Notes: generated by a model from the letters alone, not told the origin. Positions 35,470 through 45,066 are shown, numbered from the stretch's first letter. The stretch is 64,000 bases of DNA from Chloroflexota bacterium (GCA_021824575.1 JAKAKJ010000089.1:1-64000), one strand, 5' to 3'. Translations and numbers: made by a program.

Positions 35470-36057
35470 ATGGCAGACGGCAAAACTCATGCGGCAGGAA
35501 CAAGAACATTGGCAATGTTCCTGTTCGTTGGACAAATCACAAATGGAATTCATCAGGGCTATCCATTACAAACTATTTTCTTTTCATCATTGACATTATC
35601 CATCGGAGCTTTGGGCGGACTATTTCTAACTCCCGATTTGGATGTGGACATCGGCAGCGACAGCGAGGATGAAGTCCGGGAAATATCTCCCTTGGGAGCA
35701 AACCTCTGGTGGATTTATTGGTTCCCTTATCGCAAATTGATCCCGCATCGCTCGCCATTGAGTCATTGGCCGGTTATTGGGACGCTTGGCAGGTTACTCT
35801 ACCTAAGCATCGCGTATTGGATATTGTTGGCGGTTGCTTATTTCCTGAATTCGACAGCGTTGGGTATTCTCCAACAAGCCGGAATTGGACTGTTGGAATT
35901 TCCATACTTTTATATCGCCGTAGTCGGATTGGCAAGCGCAGACACATTACATTTCCTCATGGACCAGCGCATCTTTCACAAAATATTCAGGCAGCGGAGA
36001 TGGGTTCCACAACAACAAACCTGGTGGGGCAAAGCCTTTGCTCGGAATCAAGGTTGA
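35470..36057 (+). CDS. DUF2227-like membrane metal-binding protein
   Basis: 195 residues from MADGKTHAAGTRTL, with GTGGAG 7 nt upstream; a TTG start at 35383 is rejected. Motifs: THAAGTR at the N-terminus, LTPDLDVDIG, WFPYRKLIPHRSPLSHWPVIGT and ADTLHFLMD. The His and Asp positions agree with the DUF2227 pattern known from cyanobacterial proteins (recognition from memory). About four membrane helices. The role is unknown, possibly a membrane hydrolase given the HD-like residues. Confidence 0.72.
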   Translation: MADGKTHAAGTRTLAMFLFVGQITNGIHQGYPLQTIFFSSLTLSIGALGGLFLTPDLDVDIGSDSEDEVREISPLGANLWWIYWFPYRKLIPHRSPLSHWPVIGTLGRLLYLSIAYWILLAVAYFLNSTALGILQQAGIGLLEFPYFYIAVVGLASADTLHFLMDQRIFHKIFRQRRWVPQQQTWWGKAFARNQG

Positions 36058-36141
36058 TGCCCGGAACTTGATTCGCCCAACCTAATGCTTTTCCATTGTC
36101 AAAGCGCGTATAAGCATAAAGTTAACAACCAGCCCTGTTTA

Positions 36142-36170
36142 TTGACGCTCCCTCTCCCGTGCTTTATAAT
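36142..36170 (+). promoter_or_regulatory. Strong promoter for tRNA-Leu and probably tig
   Basis: TTGACG (36142-36147), 17 bp spacer, TATAAT (36165-36170). The transcription start would fall near 36177, 35 bp before the tRNA. No terminator separates the tRNA from trigger factor 49 bp further on. Confidence 0.75.
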
Positions 36171-36211
36171 TTCGCCGCGTTTCCGTAAACCGCGGCGGAC
36201 GCGCCAGGCCA

Positions 36212-36293
36212 GGGGACGTGCTGGAACTGGCAGACAGGCATGACTTAGGATCATGTGCCGCAAGGCGTGAGGGTTCAAGTCCCTCCGTCCCCA
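36212..36293 (+). tRNA. tRNA-Leu (anticodon UAG)
   Basis: 82 nt. Acceptor stem GGGGACG/CGTCCCC, D-loop with GG, anticodon stem CATGA/TCATG with loop CTTAGGA (anticodon TAG, reading CUA), long variable arm GTGCCGCAAGGCGT typical of class II tRNA-Leu, and T-arm GAGGGTTCAAGTCCCTC. The 3' CCA is not encoded. Confidence 0.93.
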
Positions 36294-36342
36294 CAAGCGA
36301 AGTTGTTCTTCGCCATCTGTTTATTAAAGAAGGAATTGAAGC

Positions 36343-37761
36343 TTGAAATTCGAAAAGACCATTCAAGAAGACCATCAGGCTCAAGTAATTGTTGAAGTGG
36401 AGCCCGAACGCCTCGACAAGGCTCGGCGACGCGCGGCCCGCAAACTCGCGGAGCGCGGCAAGATTCCCGGTTTTCGTCCGGGCAAAGCGCCGTATGAAGT
36501 AATCCTCCGTTATTACGGCGACGACGCCATTTACGAGCAGGCTGTTGATTTGCTTGTGGATGAAATCTATCCCGAAATGCTGAAGGAAGCGGATATCAAT
36601 CCTGCCGCTGCAGGTTCTCTCGAAAAGCTCGATAAGGCTGACGGGACCGACCTGCCCAAATTTACGTTCAAAGTGCCGCTGGCTCCCGAAGTAAATCTGG
36701 GCGATTACCACAGCGTGCGCGTGCCTTACGAATTCAAAGCGCCCGGCCCCGAGAAGCTCGATCAATCGCTGGAGGATTTGCGGCAGATGTACGCCTCAAC
36801 CGAGACCGTCGAGCGCGAGGCGCAGGAAGGCGATTACATTCTTGCTGACTTGGAATCCGAAAAAGAAGCATTGACACGCCCCGGATTCGCGACACTGATT
36901 CGCAAAGAAGACCGCGAGAATGAATTCCCATTTCCCGGTTTTGCGCGTCAGCTCGCGGGAATGAAAGCGGGCGACTCCAAAACGATTCAACATACCTTCC
37001 CGGCAGATCATTCCGATGAAACGCTGGCCGGTCAAAGCGTGGAAATAAAAGCAACGGTCAAAACCGTCCGCTCGGTGACGCTGCCCGAACTGAACGATGA
37101 CTTTGCCAAGATGGTTGGACAATACGAAAATCTCGACGCGCTCAAAGAAGCATTGACTAAGGAAATCGAAGCGGCGGCCCGCTCGCAGTACGATGACGAC
37201 TACTTTACCCAGCTCGTTGACAAGATTAAAGAAGGCGCGACGATCAAATATGCGCCCCAGTCGCTTGAACATGAAGCCGGTCACGTTGTCGAAGATTTAG
37301 AACAGCGATTGGCACAGCAAGGTCTTGACCTTGAGACCTATTACAAGATGCAAAACACCGACGCTGCCAGATTCCTTGAAGAAGAAGCCAAACCCGTTGC
37401 AAAGAAACGTCTCGAGCGCTCGTTGATTTTGGACGAAATTTCGCGTCAGGAAAAAATCGAAGTGGACAATAAGTCACTCGATGAAGAATTCAACAACACG
37501 CTGGTTGATCTGCAAATGCAGGGCGTGAACTTGGGAAAAATCCGCGGCGGCAGGCAGGGACAGCAGCGCGTCGCAGAAGCCGTCGCAATGGAATCCGCAA
37601 ATCGCCTGCTGACGCGCCGCACGCTGGACCGCCTAAAAGCCATTGCAACGGGCGAATATAAGCCCGAAGAAAAAACGGAAGAAGCCGCGGGCGAAGAAAA
37701 ATCCAATGAAACGGAAGCCGCTCCATCGTCCGGCGAAGAAGCGAGCGAAGGTTCAGGCTAG
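36343..37761 (+). CDS. tig: Trigger factor, ribosome-associated chaperone and peptidyl-prolyl isomerase
   Basis: 472 residues. N-terminal ribosome-binding domain with the GFRPGKAP signature (about 41-48), FKBP-type PPIase domain (about 155-245), helical C-terminal chaperone domain, then an acidic low-complexity tail rich in Glu, Ala and Ser, longer than usual. TTG start with AAGGA 8 nt upstream. It captures nascent chains at the exit tunnel. Followed after 94 bp by clpP, the common gene order, but clpX is not next. Confidence 0.93.
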   Translation: MKFEKTIQEDHQAQVIVEVEPERLDKARRRAARKLAERGKIPGFRPGKAPYEVILRYYGDDAIYEQAVDLLVDEIYPEMLKEADINPAAAGSLEKLDKADGTDLPKFTFKVPLAPEVNLGDYHSVRVPYEFKAPGPEKLDQSLEDLRQMYASTETVEREAQEGDYILADLESEKEALTRPGFATLIRKEDRENEFPFPGFARQLAGMKAGDSKTIQHTFPADHSDETLAGQSVEIKATVKTVRSVTLPELNDDFAKMVGQYENLDALKEALTKEIEAAARSQYDDDYFTQLVDKIKEGATIKYAPQSLEHEAGHVVEDLEQRLAQQGLDLETYYKMQNTDAARFLEEEAKPVAKKRLERSLILDEISRQEKIEVDNKSLDEEFNNTLVDLQMQGVNLGKIRGGRQGQQRVAEAVAMESANRLLTRRTLDRLKAIATGEYKPEEKTEEAAGEEKSNETEAAPSSGEEASEGSG

Positions 37762-37855
37762 AATTACAGGCAAGAGCGCCGAGTCCGGCGCATCTAAAGA
37801 AATCAAATGATACAAAGTCAATGAAGGAAATTGCCAACAAGAAAAGAGAGAGGCT

Positions 37856-38473
37856 ATGAATATCCCAAATTTCAAGAATGTTGTCCCGATGGTTGTGGAG
37901 ACGACAGGCCGCGGCGAGCGCGCGTATGATATTTATTCGTTGCTGCTCAAGGAGAGAATCATTTTTCTCGGCACGCCAATTGACGATCAGGTTGCGAATT
38001 TGATCGTGGCACAGCTGCTGTTCCTCAACCACGAGGACCCTGAAAAAGAAATCCAGATGTATGTCAACTCGCCGGGCGGAGTCATCTATGCCGGACTCGC
38101 GATCTACGACACGATGCAAATGATCTCGAACCCGATCAGCACCGTGGCCGTTGGTGTGACCGCGTCCTTCGGAACCGTATTGCTGACTGCCGGCACGAAG
38201 GGCCGACGCTACGCCCTGCCCAACGCGACCATCCACATGCACCAGCCGCTGGGCGGCGCGCAAGGACAGGCAACAGATATCGAAATCCAGGCCAAGCAGA
38301 TTTTGCGCTTGAAGGAACTTCTGAATCAAATCATGGCCAAACACACCGGCCAAACTTTGGAAGTGATCGAGCGCGACACTGATCGGGATTTCTATATGGA
38401 TGCGAAGGCTGCCGTTGCATACGGGTTGGTTGACCAAGTGCTGGAAGCCCCCGAAAAACAAAAAACGAAATAA
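37856..38473 (+). CDS. clpP: ATP-dependent Clp protease proteolytic subunit
   Basis: 205 residues. Catalytic triad S104 (TASFG), H129 (IHMHQP) and D178 (DRDFY), with spacing as in E. coli ClpP. The serine block reads TASFG rather than ASMG, a mild variation. NSPGG and [14 protein letters not shown] are conserved. Forms the double-heptamer chamber fed by ClpX/ClpA/ClpC. A strong hairpin follows at 38496-38516. Confidence 0.93.
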   Translation: MNIPNFKNVVPMVVETTGRGERAYDIYSLLLKERIIFLGTPIDDQVANLIVAQLLFLNHEDPEKEIQMYVNSPGGVIYAGLAIYDTMQMISNPISTVAVGVTASFGTVLLTAGTKGRRYALPNATIHMHQPLGGAQGQATDIEIQAKQILRLKELLNQIMAKHTGQTLEVIERDTDRDFYMDAKAAVAYGLVDQVLEAPEKQKTK

Positions 38474-38495
38474 GATTCCTCAAGCAAAAGCTTTG

Positions 38496-38516
38496 GGGCG
38501 GGTCGTTGACCCGCCC
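38496..38516 (+). terminator. Hairpin after clpP
   Basis: Perfect 9 bp GC-rich stem GGGCGGGTC/GACCCGCCC with 3 nt loop; no T-run follows, so termination may need other factors. It lies 22 bp after the clpP stop. Confidence 0.5.
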
Positions 38517-38525
38517 TTAGCGCGC

Positions 38526-38531
38526 TATAAT
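38526..38531 (+). promoter_or_regulatory. -10 element giving a probable leaderless mRNA
   Basis: TATAAT ends 7 nt before the ATG at 38539, so transcription would start at or next to the start codon. No convincing -35 box at 16-18 bp and no ribosome site. Confidence 0.4.
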
Positions 38532-38538
38532 CCAGCCA

Positions 38539-39426
38539 ATGATCAATAACATATCTACATTTTCCATCGTGGCTTGTGATTTGAAATCACAGGCTTGGGG
38601 AATTGCTGTCGCGTCGAAATTTCCGGCGGTCGGTGCGGTTGTGCCATGGGTGCGCGCCAAAGCTGGAGCGGTCGCAACGCAGGCAAACGCAAACACAACC
38701 TACGGCCCGCGCGGACTCGAAATGATGGCAGGCGGTTTATCGGCGGAAGAAACGCTCGAGAAACTTCTGTCGCATGATCGCGAGCGCGAGCATCGTCAAG
38801 TTGGGCTTGTGGACGCAAATGGAAAGTCTGCTTCATTCACCGGTAAATCGTGCTTCGAGTGGGCAGGCGGACTCACGGGTCCAGGTTATGCGATTCAGGG
38901 GAATATTTTGGCGGGACCCGAGGTTATCCAAAAAATGGAACACGCTTTTCTTGAGTCCCGAGGCGAATTGCCGGAGCGTTTGTTTGCTGCATTGGACGCA
39001 GGCAATCGAGCGGGAGGCGACCGGCGCGGACGTCAATCGGCTGCAATTTTAGTGGTCAAGCCAAATGCCGGTTATGGCGGCCACAATGACCGCTGGATGG
39101 ATTACCGCGTAGACGATCATTTGAATCCAATCGCACGCCTTGAGGAATTGATCGAACTGCATCGTCTTTACTTTGGCAAAAGTCCGAAATCGGAACGCGT
39201 CATGTTGGAAGGCAAAGTCGTCAAGGACATCCAGAAGATTATGAAAGGCCTTGGTTATTACACTCCCACCGACGGCGAATATGATGACGCCACCCGCCAG
39301 GCATTCAGCGCGTTCGTTGGTAATGAAAATTTCGAAGAACGAGCTGATCCCGATAAAGGCTGGATTGATGGGCCAGTGCTGGAATATTTGATGAAAAAAT
39401 TTGCAGCCGGAGATAAACAGAGATGA
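38539..39426 (+). CDS. DUF1028 protein with C-terminal peptidoglycan-binding-like domain
   Basis: 295 residues. The DUF1028 domain (about 5-215) begins NISTFSIVACD and shows WGIAVASKFPAVGAVVPW, TQANANTTYGPRGL, GYAIQGNIL and GRQSAAILVV, an Ntn-hydrolase-like pattern. A C-terminal segment (about 225-290, KDIQKIMKGLGYYTPTDGEY) resembles a peptidoglycan-binding helical domain, the known partner of DUF1028. No signal peptide. Biochemical function is not established for the family. Confidence 0.82.
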   Translation: MINNISTFSIVACDLKSQAWGIAVASKFPAVGAVVPWVRAKAGAVATQANANTTYGPRGLEMMAGGLSAEETLEKLLSHDREREHRQVGLVDANGKSASFTGKSCFEWAGGLTGPGYAIQGNILAGPEVIQKMEHAFLESRGELPERLFAALDAGNRAGGDRRGRQSAAILVVKPNAGYGGHNDRWMDYRVDDHLNPIARLEELIELHRLYFGKSPKSERVMLEGKVVKDIQKIMKGLGYYTPTDGEYDDATRQAFSAFVGNENFEERADPDKGWIDGPVLEYLMKKFAAGDKQR

Positions 39427-39472
39427 ACGCAAATGAATCTTTGTTTACCTTTGTTCATCCATAGTAAATTCG

Positions 39473-40273
39473 ATGCTCGATCAACTTTCCCCTCCCGTTC
39501 GCGGACTCATCCTCGACATGGACGGCGTGCTTTGGAGAGACGATACGCCGATTGGCGATCTGCACACCATCTTCGCTCGCATCCAGGCGCGTGGACTTCA
39601 AGTGGCACTTGCCACGAATAACGCCACCAAAACCGTTGACGAATACCTCGTCCGGCTGCGCGGCTTCGGCGTGGAATTGGAACCCTGGCAAATCATCACT
39701 TCATCGTTAGCCACAGCACACACGCTGGAAAAAATTTTCCCGCAAAAAGGCATGGTTTTTGTGGTGGGTGAAAATGGGATCGTCAGCGATTTGCGTGAAA
39801 AAGGCTTTACGGTCATCACCGATCCAAACGATGAAACGCCGGTGGTTGCAGTCGTCGCGGGAATTGACCGCGCATTGAGTTATCACAAATTGCGCCGCGC
39901 CACATTACACATCCGGGCTGGCGCGCCGTTTTATGGGACCAATCCTGATACAACCTTTCCCACGCCGCTCGGACTTGTCCCAGGCGCAGGTTCCATTCTT
40001 GCCGCGCTTGAAGCTGCAACGGATGTAAAGCCCATTGTCATTGGCAAGCCGTCTCCGTTTTTATTCGAGCTTGCCGCAGAGCGAATGGGTTTAACCAAAG
40101 ATGAATCGCTGGTCGTCGGCGACCGACTCGAGACCGATATTGCCGCGGCACAGATGATGGGCTGTCGCTGTGCGCTGGTATTATCAGGGGTCAGCACACA
40201 CCAGCAAGCCGAGGCGTGGAATCCAAAGCCGGACTTGATTGCGAAAGATTTGTCGGAATTGGCTGGTATTTGA
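39473..40273 (+). CDS. HAD-family phosphatase, NagD-like
   Basis: 266 residues. Class IIA HAD: nucleophile motif LILDMDGVLW (D15, D17), NNATKT, a C2 cap in the middle, VIGKPSPFLF with the catalytic Lys, and VGDRLETDIAAA for metal binding. Probable phosphoglycolate or nucleotide-monophosphate phosphatase. Its stop is 2 bp before the GTG start of rlmN, so the two are probably co-translated. Confidence 0.88.
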   Translation: MLDQLSPPVRGLILDMDGVLWRDDTPIGDLHTIFARIQARGLQVALATNNATKTVDEYLVRLRGFGVELEPWQIITSSLATAHTLEKIFPQKGMVFVVGENGIVSDLREKGFTVITDPNDETPVVAVVAGIDRALSYHKLRRATLHIRAGAPFYGTNPDTTFPTPLGLVPGAGSILAALEAATDVKPIVIGKPSPFLFELAAERMGLTKDESLVVGDRLETDIAAAQMMGCRCALVLSGVSTHQQAEAWNPKPDLIAKDLSELAGI

Positions 40274-40275
40274 TA

Positions 40276-41388
40276 GTGCTTATTTACGATCTCGACTTAA
40301 GTTCTCTTTCCGAACTTCTAAACTCATGGGGCGAGCCTGCTTATCGCGCCAGGCAAATTTGGCAGGGCTTATATCAGCATTTCTACAATTCGCCATCGCA
40401 GTTCCCAAATATTCCAAAGACCTTGCGTGAGAAACTTGGAAACGAACTTGACTTCCTCGGTATCGAGCCAGTCCGCTATCTTGATTCATCCGATAAGCAG
40501 ACGCGCAAAACGTTGTTCAAATTGCATGACGGCCATCTCATCGAAGCCGTGTTGATGCGTTATGGCGATCCGCCCCCCTTGTCCATTCCCTTCGGTCAGG
40601 ACACTCCCCCCAAATCCGACTGCGTCGGATTTGGGGGGAGACGGAGAGGGGCTCGCCGCACGCTCTGTATCTCGACACAGGCCGGCTGCGCGATGGGATG
40701 CATCTTCTGCGCAACGGGGCAGATGGGATTCAAGCGTCATCTTTCCAGTGGCGAGATCGTGGCGCAGGTAATGTACTACGCACGCATGTTGGGCAAAGAA
40801 GAAGTGCCTGTTACGAACATCGTCGTGATGGGCATGGGTGAACCATTTCATAATTATGAAAACACAATGGCGGCAATTGACAGACTCAATGACGCAGATG
40901 GATATAACTTCGGCGCGCGTCGAATCACGATTTCAACCGTTGGTTTAGTTCCACAGATCAAGCGCTTCGCAGACGAAAAGCGGCAAGTCAATCTTGCCAT
41001 TTCACTTCACGCCGCGCAAGATGATCTGCGTTTGAGCATGATGCCGATCAACAAAAAATATTCAATTGAAGAAATATTGGATGCCTGTCGTTACTACGTC
41101 GCACAAACGGGACGGCGCGTCACGTTTGAATGGGCATTGATCAACGGCATCAACGACACGCCGGAGGAAGCTCGCAAACTTGCGACGCGGCTCAAAGGTT
41201 TATTATGTCATGTGAACGCAATTCCACTCAACCCCACCAAAGGTTATGAGGGCCAGGCGACAACGCGCGAGCGCGCAACCAGATTCAAAGAATCGCTGGA
41301 GCAGGCCGGAATTCCATGCACGATCCGAATGCGTCGTGGGATTGATATCCAGGCTGGATGTGGACAGCTGGCTGGTTCTACGGTCTGA
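40276..41388 (+). CDS. rlmN: 23S rRNA (adenine-2503-C2)-methyltransferase RlmN with an insertion
   Basis: 370 residues from GTG 40276 (TTG 40270 possible; a longer frame overlaps the HAD gene). Radical SAM enzyme: CAMGCIFCATG cluster motif, VVMGMGEPFHNYENT, ISTVGL, and GCGQLAG with the second catalytic Cys near the C-terminus. It methylates A2503 in 23S rRNA and A37 of some tRNAs. Between MRYG (about residue 97) and RTLCIS (129) there is an extra segment of about 28 residues, rich in Pro, Gly and Arg, encoded by a perfect palindrome. Other RlmN proteins join these segments directly. The frame is preserved, so the enzyme may still work. Confidence 0.9.
   Translation: MLIYDLDLSSLSELLNSWGEPAYRARQIWQGLYQHFYNSPSQFPNIPKTLREKLGNELDFLGIEPVRYLDSSDKQTRKTLFKLHDGHLIEAVLMRYGDPPPLSIPFGQDTPPKSDCVGFGGRRRGARRTLCISTQAGCAMGCIFCATGQMGFKRHLSSGEIVAQVMYYARMLGKEEVPVTNIVVMGMGEPFHNYENTMAAIDRLNDADGYNFGARRITISTVGLVPQIKRFADEKRQVNLAISLHAAQDDLRLSMMPINKKYSIEEILDACRYYVAQTGRRVTFEWALINGINDTPEEARKLATRLKGLLCHVNAIPLNPTKGYEGQATTRERATRFKESLEQAGIPCTIRMRRGIDIQAGCGQLAGSTV
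40604..40640. repeat. Palindromic element inserted in frame in rlmN
   Basis: Perfect 17 bp inverted repeat (40604-40620 with 40624-40640) around TGC: CTCCCCCCAAATCCGAC and its complement. The flank TCCCTTCGGTCA recurs in the repeat-rich spacer at 47690-47812, which suggests a dispersed repeat family. It encodes most of the insertion in RlmN. Confidence 0.8.
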
Positions 41389-41547
41389 AGTTCTATGTCA
41401 AATGATCGGTTTATATTGTATTGGCTACGCGCAGCTCGCAAAGAACACAAAATCCGTTCCCAAATCAATTAAGCGTGTTCCAATCTATTGCTTGTCAGAA
41501 CATCTCCTTTGAATTATAGTCAACCAATCTCATATCAAGAGTCAATC

Positions 41548-44500
41548 ATGGAAGCAAACCAAGAAAACAAATCCTGGCTTGAACGCCCCATTCACCCCGC
41601 ATTCCCCGCAATTACAAGAGAAGTTGCCATCTTTGCAATCATCATTCTGGTGGCTGTTATCTCGCGCTTTTACAATCTCGGCGCGCGCGTGATGAGTCAT
41701 GATGAAAGTCTGCACACGTATTTCTCGTGGCTGCTTTATAAAGGCGATGGCTACCAGCATAACCCAATGATGCATGGGCCGCTTCAATTTCACTTGATCG
41801 CCCTTTCCTATTTCCTGTTTGGTCCCAACGATTTTACAGCCCGCATTCCCGCAGCACTGTTCAGCATCGCAACCATTTCGATGGCGTGGTATTGGCGGCG
41901 CTATCTCGGCAAGACCGGTGGGATCCTCGCCGGCGTCATGATGGTGATCTCGCCCATCATGCTGTTCTACGGACGCTATGTCCGCGAAGACGCGTACGCG
42001 GTTTTCTCCGGCGTGTTGATGCTTTACATCGTGCTCCGCTATTTCGAAAGCGGCGAACGAAAGTATCTTTACTGGCTGGCGGTTGCGCTCGTCATCCATT
42101 TTACCGACAAAGAAACTTCGTTCATGTACACCGCCGAGCTTTTGATTTTCCTGGCGATCTACTTCATCGCGCGCGTGACGCGTAAAACCTGGGACGACGC
42201 CCTGGCTTATCGTGCCTTTATCATCGCCCTCGCAGTTGGGATTTTATTGCTCGGCGTCGGCGCGGGATTTGGAATTGCCGGAGGCAAAGCGGGCATTCTC
42301 GGCTCGACCGAAGTCGCCTCGCCCGCCAATCCTTCCGCTCCGACTTCGCCGCTTCAACCGACAACGAGCGCGGCATCACCCGCCGCGATCCTGATCCTTG
42401 CCGGACTCGTTGCCATGGTTGCGGCGGGATATTTCCTTGTCCGCGGCTATACGTGGGAGCGGGTCAAAACCGAGCGTTCATTCGACATGTTGATCCTGGC
42501 GGGAACCTTTGTTCTGCCAATGCTTACCCCCTTCCCCATCAAGTTCCTGCAAAACTGGCTGCATACCACAATTCCCACCACCGCACCCGAAGTCCAGGCA
42601 TTGACATCGCACGATGTAACAGTCATCGGGCTATTCGTCGCGGGTTTCTTCGCGATCTCCATTGCCATTGGTTTGTTCTGGAACAAAGATTGGTGGAAAT
42701 ACGCGCTGACGTTTTGGATTCCCTACACAGTCTTTTACACAACCGTCTTTACCAACACCGACGGCTTCTTCACCGGCGTGGTTGGTTCGCTCGGATACTG
42801 GCTCGCACAGCAAGCTGTCCAGCGCGGCAGCCAGCCGTGGTATTACTACCTGCTGATTCAAATCCCGATTTATGAGTTTCTTCCGTTCCTCGGCTCGATC
42901 CTGGCGCTTATTCTTGCGCTGCGGCGCAAGCCGGCCACAATCACATCGGAAGGCGGCGAGGAATTAGCAACTGCAAAGCCGATCTCAACCGAAGAAGTTA
43001 ATTTTCCAAACACTTTCCCCCTGCTGATTTATTGGATCGTCGCCAGCATCACGGCGTTCAGTATAGCTGGCGAAAAGATGCCGTGGCTCACTTACCATTT
43101 AACATGGCCGATGATTTTATTTGCCGGTTGGGGACTCGGCTACGTGATTGACACGACCGATTGGCAAAAACTCCGCCAACAGAAAGCATTGCTTGCGCTC
43201 GGCGCGGTTTTCATTTTCTTTACAAGTTTTGCCGCCGCCATGATCGCCCTGCTCAGCCCCACGCCGCCATTCCAGGGTTCCGACTTGCTGCAGTTGCAAA
43301 ACACGATGGCATTCCTTTTGCCCGCCATCGTTGCGATTGCCAGCGCACTGGGTTTGATCTATCTGCTGCGCGATTGGGCCGGTAGACAAATCGCAAATGC
43401 CTTTATCCTGACATTTTTCACTATCATGGCTGTGCTGACAGTCCGCGCCGCGTTCAGGGCTTCCTACATTGACTATAACGATGCCACCGAATATCTCGTT
43501 TACGCGCACGCCGCGGCAGGTGTAAAAGACGTCATCAGCCAGGCAACTGAAATTTCCGAACGCACGACGGGCGGTATGGGAATCAACATCGCCTACGACG
43601 CCAGCGCGCCGGATACCGGCGTATCATGGCCGTTCGTGTGGTATCTGCGCGATTTCACGAACCAGCATTCCTTCGACCAGCCCACGCGCGCTTTGCGCGA
43701 TTCGACCATCGTGATTGTCGACTCAAAAAACTTCGATAAGATTGATGCGGCCCTCGGCTCGGATTATTACCGCATAGATTACATCCGCATGTGGTGGCCG
43801 AACCAGGATTACTTCAACCTGGTCAGCGACCGGCAGCCTTCCATCCCGTTCGATCAGGGTTATTCTTGCAACGGCATCCTCAGTTTCCTGAGACTCATCA
43901 AAACCAAGGACTTTTCACGCATCTGTTCCGCCATCTTGAATCCGTCCATCCGTGCTGGCATCTGGGACATTTGGCTGAACCGCGATTACACGGCGTATGC
44001 CGCAGCGACAGGCAACACGAATATGACGCTCGCGACATGGCAGCCATCGGACGCGATGCGTATGTACATCCGCAAAGATGTTGCCCAGCAAATTTGGAAA
44101 TACGGTACAGCGCCCGTGCAGCCCGTGGCCGAGGTTGATCCCTACCAGGGAAAGACGATCACACTCAACGCCGATCAAATCATCACCTCGAGCGGATTAT
44201 CTGTTCCCATGAACGCGCCGCGCTCGCTGGCATTTGCGCCGGACGGGACATTTTACGTTGCCGACTCCCGCAACCATCGCATCCTGCACTTCGACCCAAG
44301 CGGGAACCTGATCAATCAATGGGGCACGCCAACTGGCAACGATCCCAACAACCCGAATCCGGCCGCGCCGCCTTCGACATTCAACGAGCCTTGGGGCGTT
44401 GCCGTCGGCCCGGACGGATCCGTTTACGTCGCGGATACATGGAATCATCGCATCCAAAAATTCACCGCGGACGGCCAATTCGTAAAAATGTGGGGCACGT

Positions 44501-45066
44501 TTGGCCAAGGCACTCAGCCGGATACATTCTACGGTCCGCGCGGCATCGCGGTGGATGCTCAGGGTCGCGTCTACGTTGTAGATACCGGGAACAAGCGCGT
44601 CGTCGTGTTTGACGCGAACGGAAATTACATCACACAATTTGGCTCTGCGGGAGCCGGTCCCGGGCAGTTCGATGAACCGGTTGGCATCGCCATCGATTCT
44701 CAGGGCATAGTCTATATTGCGGATACATGGAACGATCGTGTCCAAACTTTTAGCCCATCGCCCGATGGTTTGACTTTTACTCCGCTCAAGCAATGGGATG
44801 TTGTCAACGGCTGGAATGGTCAATCTCTCGACAACAAGCCGTTCATCGCGGTGGACAATAAGGGCCATGTCTTCGTCACCGACCCGGAGGGCTACCGCGT
44901 CATCGAATACACAACCGATGGGCAGCTCGTCCAAACGTGGGGCGATTATGGCGCCACTCCCTCAACCTTTGCATTAGCTGCAGGCATTGCTGTGGACGCG
45001 CAAGGCCACGTTTGGGTAACAGACGCAGGAACCAACAATCGAATCATGAGATTCACATTACCTTAG
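41548..45066 (+). CDS. Agl23-like mannosyltransferase fused to a NHL-repeat propeller
   Basis: 1172 residues from MEANQENKSW; the upstream frame start is unlikely. The N-terminal two thirds are a multi-spanning GT39/PMT-like protein (TIGR03663 type): VMSHDESLHTYFSW with catalytic acidic residues near 52, NPMMHGPLQFHLIA, then about 14 helices with a proline-rich loop. The C-terminal 285 residues are NHL repeats, five or six blades (GVAVGPDGSVYVADTWNHRI, GIAVDAQGRVYVVDTGNKR). The propeller should lie outside the membrane and may bind protein or glycan. Probably transfers sugars from polyprenyl phosphate to surface proteins. Followed by a strong terminator. Confidence 0.88.
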   Translation: MEANQENKSWLERPIHPAFPAITREVAIFAIIILVAVISRFYNLGARVMSHDESLHTYFSWLLYKGDGYQHNPMMHGPLQFHLIALSYFLFGPNDFTARIPAALFSIATISMAWYWRRYLGKTGGILAGVMMVISPIMLFYGRYVREDAYAVFSGVLMLYIVLRYFESGERKYLYWLAVALVIHFTDKETSFMYTAELLIFLAIYFIARVTRKTWDDALAYRAFIIALAVGILLLGVGAGFGIAGGKAGILGSTEVASPANPSAPTSPLQPTTSAASPAAILILAGLVAMVAAGYFLVRGYTWERVKTERSFDMLILAGTFVLPMLTPFPIKFLQNWLHTTIPTTAPEVQALTSHDVTVIGLFVAGFFAISIAIGLFWNKDWWKYALTFWIPYTVFYTTVFTNTDGFFTGVVGSLGYWLAQQAVQRGSQPWYYYLLIQIPIYEFLPFLGSILALILALRRKPATITSEGGEELATAKPISTEEVNFPNTFPLLIYWIVASITAFSIAGEKMPWLTYHLTWPMILFAGWGLGYVIDTTDWQKLRQQKALLALGAVFIFFTSFAAAMIALLSPTPPFQGSDLLQLQNTMAFLLPAIVAIASALGLIYLLRDWAGRQIANAFILTFFTIMAVLTVRAAFRASYIDYNDATEYLVYAHAAAGVKDVISQATEISERTTGGMGINIAYDASAPDTGVSWPFVWYLRDFTNQHSFDQPTRALRDSTIVIVDSKNFDKIDAALGSDYYRIDYIRMWWPNQDYFNLVSDRQPSIPFDQGYSCNGILSFLRLIKTKDFSRICSAILNPSIRAGIWDIWLNRDYTAYAAATGNTNMTLATWQPSDAMRMYIRKDVAQQIWKYGTAPVQPVAEVDPYQGKTITLNADQIITSSGLSVPMNAPRSLAFAPDGTFYVADSRNHRILHFDPSGNLINQWGTPTGNDPNNPNPAAPPSTFNEPWGVAVGPDGSVYVADTWNHRIQKFTADGQFVKMWGTFGQGTQPDTFYGPRGIAVDAQGRVYVVDTGNKRVVVFDANGNYITQFGSAGAGPGQFDEPVGIAIDSQGIVYIADTWNDRVQTFSPSPDGLTFTPLKQWDVVNGWNGQSLDNKPFIAVDNKGHVFVTDPEGYRVIEYTTDGQLVQTWGDYGATPSTFALAAGIAVDAQGHVWVTDAGTNNRIMRFTLP

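Noticed and set aside
37490-38461. 323-codon minus-strand frame
   Set aside because: Antisense to trigger factor and clpP; no recognisable product.
44197-44934. 245-codon minus-strand frame with repeats
   Set aside because: Mirror of the NHL repeats in the opposite strand gene.
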